NCBI GenBank assembly: GCA_003248775.1
Contig: QFQX01000019.1
Coordinates: forward strand, 1-64,000
DNA: 64,000 bases
Source: Shinella sp.
GTDB taxonomy: Bacteria > Pseudomonadota > Alphaproteobacteria > Rhizobiales > Rhizobiaceae
Direction of reading: 5' to 3'
The translations under genes and the position numbers were made by a program. The notes beneath the pieces were generated by a model. The model worked only from the letters and a program-made list of their open reading frames with translations, had not been told where the DNA came from and did no database searches. This document shows, piece after piece, positions 42,760 through 51,180 of this stretch (within the stretch, counting starts at the first letter, position 1; every line of letters begins with the position of its first letter).

Positions 42760-43092
42760 TCAGGCTGCGCCGCGAACGGCGATGCCCTGGTCTTCGAAGT
42801 GTTTCTGCAGTTCGCCGGCCTGGAACATTTCCCGGACGATGTCGCAGCCGCCGAGGAACTCGCCCTTGACGTAAAGCTGAGGGATGGTCGGCCAGTTGGA
42901 ATAGTCCTTGATGCCCTGGCGAATTTCGCTGTCGGCCAGCACGTTCACGCCCTTGTAGGCGACGCCGAGGTAGTCGAGAATCTGGACGACCTGGCCAGAG
43001 AAACCACACTGCGGGAACTGCGGGGTGCCCTTCATGAAGACGACCACGTCGTTGGTCTTTACTTCATTGTCGATGAAATCGTGAACGCTCAT
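42760..43092 (-). CDS. grxD: Monothiol glutaredoxin, Grx4 family
   Basis: A 110-residue CGFS-type glutaredoxin that binds a glutathione-ligated [2Fe-2S] cluster and works with BolA in Fe-S trafficking. The active site is C29-G-F-S in 'FPQCGFSGQVVQIL'; 'SNWPTIPQLYVKGEFLGGCDI' (cited for WPTIPQLY) contains the cis-Pro GSH loop. ATG 43092 follows aaagga; the extension to 43119 has no ribosome binding site. bolA lies two genes upstream in the same direction, the usual functional partner. Confidence 0.96.
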   Translation of the reverse strand: MSVHDFIDNEVKTNDVVVFMKGTPQFPQCGFSGQVVQILDYLGVAYKGVNVLADSEIRQGIKDYSNWPTIPQLYVKGEFLGGCDIVREMFQAGELQKHFEDQGIAVRGAA

Positions 43093-43200
43093 GGGATTTC
43101 CTTTCACACGCGGTTTCAAGGGCCGCTGTTTAAACGTTTCTTCTAGATAGCAAGCACGGGCCGTTTTTGCCAGAGCAATCAGCGGATCGAACGAACGGGA

Positions 43201-43425
43201 TCAGCTCTTGCGCTGGCGGCTGCGGCTGGTGGCGCTCCGGCGGCGGCTGACCTGCTTCTTTGCCGGCTTGCGCGTGGTGGTCTTCTTGGTAAAGCGTCCG
43301 GTGGTGGAGGAGCGCGTCTGCCGCTTGGTGCGGCGCGTCGCTCCCTTTTTGGTGGTCTTCTTCAGGATTTCTTTAAGAACGCCCTGAACGACGTTCTCGA
43401 CTACTTCCTTGATCAGATCGGCCAT
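43201..43425 (-). CDS. Small, extremely basic Lys/Arg/Thr/Ser-rich protein
   Basis: A 74-residue protein. Residues 1-24 ('MADLIKEVVENVVQGVLKEI') form an amphipathic helix; 25-74 are almost entirely Lys, Arg, Thr and Ser ('RRTKRQTRSSTTGRF', 'KKTTTRKPAKKQ', 'RRRSATSRSRQRKS'), so the calculated charge is strongly positive. The composition resembles histone H1-like tails and suggests nucleic-acid binding. It sits between bolA (18 bp upstream) and grxD in the same direction. I do not recognise a named family. Confidence 0.7.
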   Translation of the reverse strand: MADLIKEVVENVVQGVLKEILKKTTKKGATRRTKRQTRSSTTGRFTKKTTTRKPAKKQVSRRRSATSRSRQRKS

Positions 43426-43443
43426 ATCGCTTCCCCAGCCCGC

Positions 43444-43677
43444 TCAGTCCGGAATGGAGGTCTGCAGCGCCAGCGCGTGCAGCACTCCGCCCATATTGCC
43501 CTTCAGTGCGTCATAGACCATCTGGTGCTGCTGCACGCGCGTCTTGCCGCGAAAGGCTTCCGCAACGACTTCGGCAGCGTAATGGTCGCCATCGCCTGCG
43601 AGATCCCGGATCACCACCTTGGCCCCGGGAATGCCGGCCTTGATCATGTCTTCGATATCGCCCGGTTTCATAGCCAT
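43444..43677 (-). CDS. bolA: BolA family protein
   Basis: A 77-residue BolA/IbaG-type protein with the 'H-x-M-V-Y' pattern in 'RVQQHQMVYDALKG' and the C-terminal 'LHALALQT' strand-helix typical of the class II KH-like fold. BolA proteins pair with monothiol glutaredoxins to bind or transfer Fe-S clusters, and grxD is two genes downstream. ggagaaccacc precedes ATG 43677. purL lies 32 bp upstream, so purL-bolA-basic protein-grxD may be one transcript. Confidence 0.93.
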   Translation of the reverse strand: MAMKPGDIEDMIKAGIPGAKVVIRDLAGDGDHYAAEVVAEAFRGKTRVQQHQMVYDALKGNMGGVLHALALQTSIPD

Positions 43678-43709
43678 GGTGGTTCTCCCTGCTTTCTGGA
43701 AGTGGCCGT

Positions 43710-45932
<2,223 letters not shown>

Positions 45933-46086
45933 CGCTTGTCCTGGGGCTTGTCCTGGGGGCCTGTCTGGCGCTGGCCTGCTGCGGAAAATCGGCGTTTCGG
46001 CGCCTCTTTAGCGCATGTGAGCCAACAGTGCGACAGGAAAATGCGGCTGGCAACAGCCGGTTTGACCCCTCCGGCCCCGGGCGGGA

Positions 46087-47508
46087 TCAGGCTACGCTGT
46101 CGTAGCCCGCGCCGCCGTTTTCAAGCAGCCTCCGAATGACGGCAAAACCGCTGCGAACCTCATCGCGATCCTTTGGCGAGGAAAAACCGATCCGCGCCCG
46201 GTGCAGGACTTTTTCGGAACGGCCGGCCTTGAACTCGTCCTCGTCGTCGATCAGCACGCCTTCCGCAAGTGCTGCGTTCTTGAAGGTGACCGACAGCCAG
46301 GGATCGGGAAGCGCAAGCCAGAGGAAGGGGATGGACGGGCTAGAGCGGAAGTCGAAGCCGTCGAGATACTGGCGGGCAAGTGCCTCTCTCGCGGCGATTT
46401 CCTCAGCACAGAGCGCGCGGATGGTCCTTGCATCGCCTGAAAGTACCAGCCGGGCACAAAGTTCCGCCAGCATGAAGGGAATGCCGCCCGTCATCATCTT
46501 GTGGGCGATGCGTACACGCTGGGCGAAATGGGGAGGGCAGGCGACCCAGCCGCCACGTACACCGGCCGCCACCGATTTCGACAGGCCGCCGACCATGAAT
46601 ATCCGGTCCGGTGCGAGTGCCGCGAGCGGTGGAAGCTGCTGCAAAGACATGGAGCCGTAGAGATCGTCCTCGATCAGCCAGACATTGTGCTTGCGGGCGA
46701 TATCGACAAGCGCCCTGCGTCTCTCGATCGGCATCACCGCGAGGGTAGGGTTCTGGGCGGAGGACATCACGAAGGCGACCTTCGGATGCTGCTGGGCACA
46801 GACCCTGTCGAAATCGTCCGGTAATATGCCGTTCTCGTCGCTCTCGACCAGCGCCGTGCGGCGGCCGGCCAATCCGGCGCCGCGGCTCACTTGCGAATAG
46901 GTGAGATGTTCGAAGATCACGCGGTCTCCGGGGGCCGTCACCGCGCTGATGACCGCCATGATGCCGGCATGGGCGCCGAGGGTGGGGACGATGTTTTGCG
47001 GATCAGGCGCCCAGTCGCCCTTGCCGAGCCACTGGGCGCCGGCGGCAAACCAGTGATCCGGGAAGCTGCGGGTGTAGCTCGCGATATCGACCGGGTGATC
47101 GCGCAGGATCCCTTCGATATGGCTCTGGAGATATGCGCCCTGACCGACGTCGGGGGCGGCCGTGCTGTCGAAACGGATCTTGCCGGGCGGTGCTGTCATC
47201 GACCGTGTGCCGACAAGCGCGGAGGCGACGGGATCGACCTCTCCATTGGGCGGCGTGTCGCGCGTATCGCGGACGAACGTGCCGCGCCCGACTTCGCCGG
47301 TAACAAGTCCCCGCTCATGAACAAGCGAATAGGCGCGACTGACGGTGCCGATGGTGATGCCGAGATCGAATGCGAGATTGCGCTGGGGCGGAAGCTTGGC
47401 TCCCGCCGGAAGCGTGCCGCCGGCGATCGACATCTCGATCTGGTCGGCGAGACGAACATAGATCGGGCCTTTGCCCTGGGAAATATCGGGAATCCAATTT
47501 GTCATCAT
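46087..47508 (-). CDS. MocR-type (GntR/aminotransferase) transcriptional regulator
   Basis: A 473-residue protein with an N-terminal GntR winged helix (about 10-80, 'PIYVRLADQIEMSI', 'LPPQRNLAFDLGITIGTVSRAY') and a fold-type I aminotransferase domain (about 115-470), including 'PTLGAHAGIMAVI', 'LIEDDLYGSM' and the PLP-Lys in 'GGLSKSVAAGVRGGW'. MocR proteins bind PLP and often control a divergent gene. Here that is a DUF1127 gene 78 bp away, with a 9-bp inverted repeat between. The ligand and regulon are unknown. Confidence 0.93.
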   Translation of the reverse strand: MMTNWIPDISQGKGPIYVRLADQIEMSIAGGTLPAGAKLPPQRNLAFDLGITIGTVSRAYSLVHERGLVTGEVGRGTFVRDTRDTPPNGEVDPVASALVGTRSMTAPPGKIRFDSTAAPDVGQGAYLQSHIEGILRDHPVDIASYTRSFPDHWFAAGAQWLGKGDWAPDPQNIVPTLGAHAGIMAVISAVTAPGDRVIFEHLTYSQVSRGAGLAGRRTALVESDENGILPDDFDRVCAQQHPKVAFVMSSAQNPTLAVMPIERRRALVDIARKHNVWLIEDDLYGSMSLQQLPPLAALAPDRIFMVGGLSKSVAAGVRGGWVACPPHFAQRVRIAHKMMTGGIPFMLAELCARLVLSGDARTIRALCAEEIAAREALARQYLDGFDFRSSPSIPFLWLALPDPWLSVTFKNAALAEGVLIDDEDEFKAGRSEKVLHRARIGFSSPKDRDEVRSGFAVIRRLLENGGAGYDSVA

Positions 47509-47545
47509 GACAATTCAATATATTGTCCCATTCATTGAGTCAATG

Positions 47546-47582
47546 TTACCCAATTTGTATCGAAAAATAGTACATTGGGTAA
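47546..47582. promoter_or_regulatory. Putative MocR operator
   Basis: Perfect inverted repeat TTACCCAAT (47546-47554) and ATTGGGTAA (47574-47582), separated by 19 bp, in the 78-bp gap between the MocR gene and the DUF1127 gene. The centre-to-centre distance of about 28 bp suits a dimeric regulator contacting widely spaced half-sites. The right arm ends 4 bp before the DUF1127 ATG and includes part of its ribosome binding site. Confidence 0.6.
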
Positions 47583-47586
47583 GGAT

Positions 47587-47868
47587 ATGACCGATTCAGT
47601 GCGGTATATTGATTCAATTGATACAATGTGGCCCGACGGTTACGCTCGGGAGGCTCTGTTTCGCTCCAGTGGCGACATGCTGGCCCCTGCACCGCCGCCG
47701 AAGGGGTTCTGGGCCAAACTGCTGCAGTCCGTTTCTCATTGGCGGATGAAGCGCAGCGGGCGGCTTGCGCTTCTGGAATTGAGCGACGATCAATTGAAGG
47801 ATATCGGGGTGACGAGGATCGATGCCGATCGCGAGGCGCGCAAATCGTGGATGCTGCTCCGCCCGTGA
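47587..47868 (+). CDS. DUF1127 family protein, divergent from MocR regulator
   Basis: A 93-residue protein. Residues 40-93 form the DUF1127 domain: 'GFWAKLLQSVSHWRMKRSGRLALLELSDDQLKDIGV' (recognised by W-R-x-x-R-x-x-R-x-A-L-x-x-L-x-D-x-x-L-x-D-I-G). The N-terminal 35 residues are variable. ATG 47587 follows aagg; TTG 47575 is in frame but would start inside the operator arm. Regulation by the adjacent MocR protein is inferred from the inverted repeat. Confidence 0.87.
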   Translation: MTDSVRYIDSIDTMWPDGYAREALFRSSGDMLAPAPPPKGFWAKLLQSVSHWRMKRSGRLALLELSDDQLKDIGVTRIDADREARKSWMLLRP

Positions 47869-47929
47869 GCGGGGTTTGTATGTGGAATCTTGCCGGGTCA
47901 CCTGATCGCGCTGGCGAAAGATTTCGTGC

Positions 47930-48125
47930 CTAGAACTTGTAGGCAAGCATCAGGCCTGCATCGCTGATGCCGTCATTGACGTCGCAGAGGGCGGCGTTCG
48001 ACGAATGATCGATGGTCGCAAGGATATCCACCTCGTCGGTCACGCAGAAACTGGCGGCGACATTTTCGTCCAACAGCACGCCGCAGCCCATTGGGGGGAC
48101 GTCGTCATCCAAGTTGCCATTATGA
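47930..48125 (-). pseudogene. 3' remnant of a PagL-like lipid A deacylase (acyloxyacyl hydrolase)
   Basis: The last ~65 codons read 'AHNGNLDDDVPPMGCGVL', then 'DHSSNAALCDVNDGISD' and end 'GLMLAYKF'. This matches the C-terminal end of PagL/acyloxyacyl-hydrolase outer-membrane barrels: the H-x-S catalytic pair within 'HSSNA', the following Asn/Gly turn and a terminal aromatic beta strand. No signal peptide or preceding barrel strands exist; directly upstream is the intact lipoprotein gene, whose stop is at 48148. I conclude a 5'-truncated remnant. A short unrelated ORF is the alternative. Confidence 0.45.
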
Positions 48126-48147
48126 GCTGTGCAGCATGCAAGGCGGA

Positions 48148-48552
48148 TCAGCAATCCTTGCTGCCGCGAGCCCAACGGTTGACGTCGGTGGTGATGCGGG
48201 AGGAAACGGATTCGCCCATCATCGGGCCGAAGGCGTCGAGGCGCGCCGGTCTGCCTTCTGCCTGTACGACGAGCAGCGGCCGGATGTCCGTGGAGCCTTT
48301 GCGGACGAGAAGGATGCGCGGCTTGCCGGAGAAGGAATTCAGTTCCGGTGCCATTGTATAAGCCTTGAAGGCCGGATCGCCGGACTTGATCCAGCAGCGA
48401 TTGGCGCCGACCGCCACCTTTTCCATGATATCGAGCGCGGACGGTCCATGGGAGGCAGTCTGCTGCGGCTTCGACTGGCAGGCAGCGAGGGCAATCAAGG
48501 GAAGGGCGACAAGAAGGAGGGAGGGGCGCATGCTGAATCGCTTTTCGTTCAT
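48148..48552 (-). CDS. Small lipoprotein of unknown function
   Basis: A 134-residue predicted lipoprotein: hydrophobic signal 'SLLLVALPLIALAAC' with lipobox LAAC and Cys25 as the lipidated residue. The mature domain contains 'RCWIKSGDPAFKAYTMAPEL', 'PRILLVRKG' and ends 'RWARGSKDC', with two Cys that may pair. I do not recognise the family. Starts at 48552 or 48531 are both possible; the longer 48573 form is less likely. It follows purQ by 29 bp on the same strand. Confidence 0.75.
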   Translation of the reverse strand: MNEKRFSMRPSLLLVALPLIALAACQSKPQQTASHGPSALDIMEKVAVGANRCWIKSGDPAFKAYTMAPELNSFSGKPRILLVRKGSTDIRPLLVVQAEGRPARLDAFGPMMGESVSSRITTDVNRWARGSKDC

Positions 48553-48581
48553 CGGGCGCCCACTCTCTATCATTCGACTGG

Positions 48582-49253
48582 TTAAGCAGCGATTACGTCG
48601 AGGGCGGAGGCGAAGATACCGCGTCCGTCATTGCCGCCATGGGCTGCTTCGATCAGGTTTTCCGGATGCGGCATCATGCCGAGAACGTTGCCCTTCTTGT
48701 TCATCACGCCGGCGATATCGTTGATAGAACCGTTCGGATTGGTGCCTTCCGCGTAGCGGAACACGACCTGCCCGTTGCCTTCTATGGCCTTCAGGGTTTC
48801 AGCATCCGCGAAGAAGTTGCCGTCGTGATGAGCGACGGGGCTTCGGATGACCTGACCCTTGGCATAGGCGCGGGTAAAGTCTGTGTCGGCGTTGACGACC
48901 TCGAGCTTGATTTCACGGCAGACGAACTTCAGCGAGGCGTTGCGCATCAGGGCGCCCGGCAGAAGGCCCGCTTCGAGCAGGATCTGGAAGCCGTTGCAGA
49001 CGCCGAGAACCTTGACGCCCCGTTCGGCCGCAGCCTTTACCGCCTGCATGACCGGCATGCGGGCAGCGATTGCGCCGCAACGCAGGTAGTCGCCATAAGA
49101 GAAACCGCCCGGGATAACGATGAGATCGACATCCGGAAGCTCGGTTTCCGTCTGCCAGATGGTCACGGGCGCATTGCCGGAAATCTTGGTGAGCGCCGCA
49201 ATCATGTCGCGGTCGCGATTGAGGCCGGGGAGTTGCAGGACGGCAGATTTCAT
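48582..49253 (-). CDS. purQ: Phosphoribosylformylglycinamidine synthase subunit PurQ
   Basis: The glutamine amidotransferase subunit that releases ammonia for PurL. The 223-residue class I GATase has nucleophile C86 in 'VLGVCNGFQILLEAGLLPG', oxyanion 'PGGFSYGDYLR' and the His-Glu of 'MMPHPENLIE' near the C-terminus. Its start overlaps by 4 bp (TCAT region 49250-49253) the stop of a small coiled-coil ORF, indicating coupled translation in a purC-purS-ORF-purQ operon. Confidence 0.97.
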   Translation of the reverse strand: MKSAVLQLPGLNRDRDMIAALTKISGNAPVTIWQTETELPDVDLIVIPGGFSYGDYLRCGAIAARMPVMQAVKAAAERGVKVLGVCNGFQILLEAGLLPGALMRNASLKFVCREIKLEVVNADTDFTRAYAKGQVIRSPVAHHDGNFFADAETLKAIEGNGQVVFRYAEGTNPNGSINDIAGVMNKKGNVLGMMPHPENLIEAAHGGNDGRGIFASALDVIAA

Positions 49254-49507
49254 GGGTGTGGCTCAAACCTTGCTTGTGCTTCCTGAAGCTCTCGAAGCTC
49301 CAGGCGGTTTTCGATACGGTCGAGGCGGTTCTCGTGACGGGCGAGAACGCCATAGATATTGTGAATGTCCTGATGCATCGAGATCATTGTCCCGCGCACT
49401 GCATTCAATTCGGCCTTGATCTCGTTCTGTCCCTCCTTGAGGGAAGAAATATCGGAATGCATTCGCTTCATCAGCTCATACATTAATTCCTGCGTGATCT
49501 CCGCCAT
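49250..49507 (-). CDS. Small coiled-coil protein inside the pur operon
   Basis: An 85-residue, highly helical protein ('ELMYELMKRMHSDISSLKEG', 'NEIKAELNAVRG', 'ARHENRLDRIENRLELREL') with heptad spacing that predicts a coiled coil. No known domain. It is encoded between purS (19 bp upstream) and purQ, and overlaps purQ by 4 bp, so its expression is tied to the FGAM synthase subunits. It may have nothing to do with purine synthesis; related rhizobial genomes would show whether the position is conserved. Confidence 0.75.
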   Translation of the reverse strand: MAEITQELMYELMKRMHSDISSLKEGQNEIKAELNAVRGTMISMHQDIHNIYGVLARHENRLDRIENRLELRELQEAQARFEPHP

Positions 49508-49526
49508 CCCCGTCGTCCTTCAACCT

Positions 49527-49769
49527 TCAGGCGATGGCGATAGTATAGTTCTCGATGACCGTGTTTGCGAGGAGTTTCTCGCACATGGCCTTGAGGTCGG
49601 CTTCCGCCTTGGCCTTGTCTGCGCCTTCAAGCTCGAGGTCGAAGACCTTGCCCTGTCGGACATGGCCGACACCGTCGAAACCGAGTGCGCCGAGTGCGCC
49701 TTCTATCGCCTTGCCCTGCGGGTCGAGGACGCCGTTCTTGAGGGTTACGGTCACGCGTGCCTTGATCAC
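49527..49769 (-). CDS. purS: Phosphoribosylformylglycinamidine synthase subunit PurS
   Basis: The small bridging subunit of FGAM synthase, needed for the PurL-PurQ complex. With GTG 49769 (ggag eight bases upstream) it is 80 residues and starts 'IKARVTVTLKNGVLDPQGKAIEGALGALGF' (cited for 'VLDPQGKAIEGAL', the family signature), followed by 'VGHVRQGKVFDLEL'. TTG 49775 is a slightly longer alternative. It is 34 bp from the purC stop upstream. Confidence 0.96.
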   Translation of the reverse strand: MIKARVTVTLKNGVLDPQGKAIEGALGALGFDGVGHVRQGKVFDLELEGADKAKAEADLKAMCEKLLANTVIENYTIAIA

Positions 49770-49803
49770 TCTCAATCTCCGTAGATTACTTTATACCAGC
49801 AGC

Positions 49804-50568
49804 TTACTTGACGAGCACCGGACCGGTGCCGCGCAGCGGCTCGTTTTCATTGATGATGCCGAGGCGCTTGGCCACTTCCTGATAGGCTTCGAGCAGGCCG
49901 CCGAGATCCTGGCGGAACCGGTCCTTGTCTAGCTTTTCATTGGTCTCTATGTCCCAAAGGCGGCAGCTGTCGGGCGAAATCTCGTCGGCAAGGATGATGC
50001 GCATCATGTCGCCTTCGTAGAGGCGACCGCACTCGATCTTGAAGTCGACGAGCTGGATGCCGATGCCGAGGAAGAGACCGCTCAGGAAGTCGTTGACGCG
50101 GATGGCGAGCGCCATGATGTCGTCAAGCTCCGCGGGGTTGGCCCAGCCGAAGGCGGTGATGTGTTCTTCCGAGACCATCGGATCGGCGAGCGCGTCGGAC
50201 TTGTAGTAGAACTCGATGATCGAGCGCGGCAGAACAATGCCTTCCTCGATGCCGAGGCGCTTGGCGAGCGAGCCGGCGGCGACATTGCGCACGACGACCT
50301 CGAGCGGGATCATCTCCACTTCCTTGATCAACTGCTCGCGCATGTTCATGCGGCGGATGAAGTGAGTGGGAATGCCGATCTTGTTCAGGTGAGTGAAGAG
50401 ATATTCGGAAATGCGGTTGTTGAGGACACCTTTTCCGTCGATGACTTCATGCTTCTTCTTGTTGAATGCGGTAGCATCGTCCTTGAAGAACTGGATCAGC
50501 GTGCCGGGCTCCGGACCCTCATAAAGGATCTTGGCCTTGCCTTCGTAAACACGGCGGCGACGGTTCAT
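49804..50568 (-). CDS. purC: SAICAR synthetase (phosphoribosylaminoimidazole-succinocarboxamide synthase)
   Basis: Ligates aspartate to CAIR in purine synthesis. The 254-residue protein has 'YEGKAKILYEG', the ATP-binding 'KKHEVIDGKGVLNN', 'PLEVVVRNVAAGSLAKR' and 'LVDFKIECGR', then 'LADEISPDSCRLWD' with the Mg-binding Asp/Glu. ATG 50568 begins the purC-purS-ORF-purQ operon; 247 bp upstream is divergent with the ATPase inhibitor gene. Confidence 0.97.
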   Translation of the reverse strand: MNRRRRVYEGKAKILYEGPEPGTLIQFFKDDATAFNKKKHEVIDGKGVLNNRISEYLFTHLNKIGIPTHFIRRMNMREQLIKEVEMIPLEVVVRNVAAGSLAKRLGIEEGIVLPRSIIEFYYKSDALADPMVSEEHITAFGWANPAELDDIMALAIRVNDFLSGLFLGIGIQLVDFKIECGRLYEGDMMRIILADEISPDSCRLWDIETNEKLDKDRFRQDLGGLLEAYQEVAKRLGIINENEPLRGTGPVLVK

Positions 50569-50815
50569 GGCTGGTTTTCTCTGCTGTTGGCGTCACACTG
50601 GGGACGCTGTGGAACGATTATTGAAGCGGTCCCTTAACGGAAAACCACGCTTTTCACAATGCGGCTGTTGTTACCTCCCCGGATTTCGTCCAAACCAAGG
50701 CGCGGCTCGGAGAATCAGCATGCGCCCCAAGTTTGCATTGCACTTTCTACAGCCTTTTGATTAATGGGGGAAACGAAGCCCCCGTATGGTGACGGATACT
50801 TTTTGGGAGATACAC

Positions 50816-51130
50816 ATGAGCGGTATGGGTGATCGCGAAAAAGCCTTTGAAAACAAGTTCGCACACGATCAGGAACTTCGCTTCAAGGCGGAAGCACGGC
50901 GCAACAAGCTGATCGGGCTCTGGGCTGCCGGCCTGCTCGGCAAGGCGGATGCCGAGGCCTATGCCAAGGAAGTCGTCGCTGCCGATTTCGAGGAAGCCGG
51001 TGATGGTGACGTTATCCGCAAGCTCCAGAGCGACCTGGCCGCCGGCGGCGTAACGGTGTCCGACGAGGAGCTGCGCACGAAGATGATCGAGTTCCTGGCC
51101 GAGGCCGTGGCTCAGATCCAGGGCGACTAA
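50816..51130 (+). CDS. DUF1476 protein, F1FO-ATPase inhibitor subunit zeta
   Basis: A 104-residue four-helix protein of the alphaproteobacterial zeta family (DUF1476). The N-terminal 'GDREKAFENKFAHDQEL' is the inhibitory segment that, in Paracoccus, inserts into the F1 catalytic interface; 'RNKLIGLWAAGLLG' follows. ATG 50816 has gggaga upstream; the frame starts earlier (50786) without a site. A GGGGG/CCCCC stem (about 50766-50783) lies in its leader. It is monocistronic and divergent from purC. Confidence 0.92.
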   Translation: MSGMGDREKAFENKFAHDQELRFKAEARRNKLIGLWAAGLLGKADAEAYAKEVVAADFEEAGDGDVIRKLQSDLAAGGVTVSDEELRTKMIEFLAEAVAQIQGD

Positions 51131-51180
51131 GCTATCGGGGAGGCCGGTCTCTCAAACCGCCCAGGAATTGGGTCGCCCGT

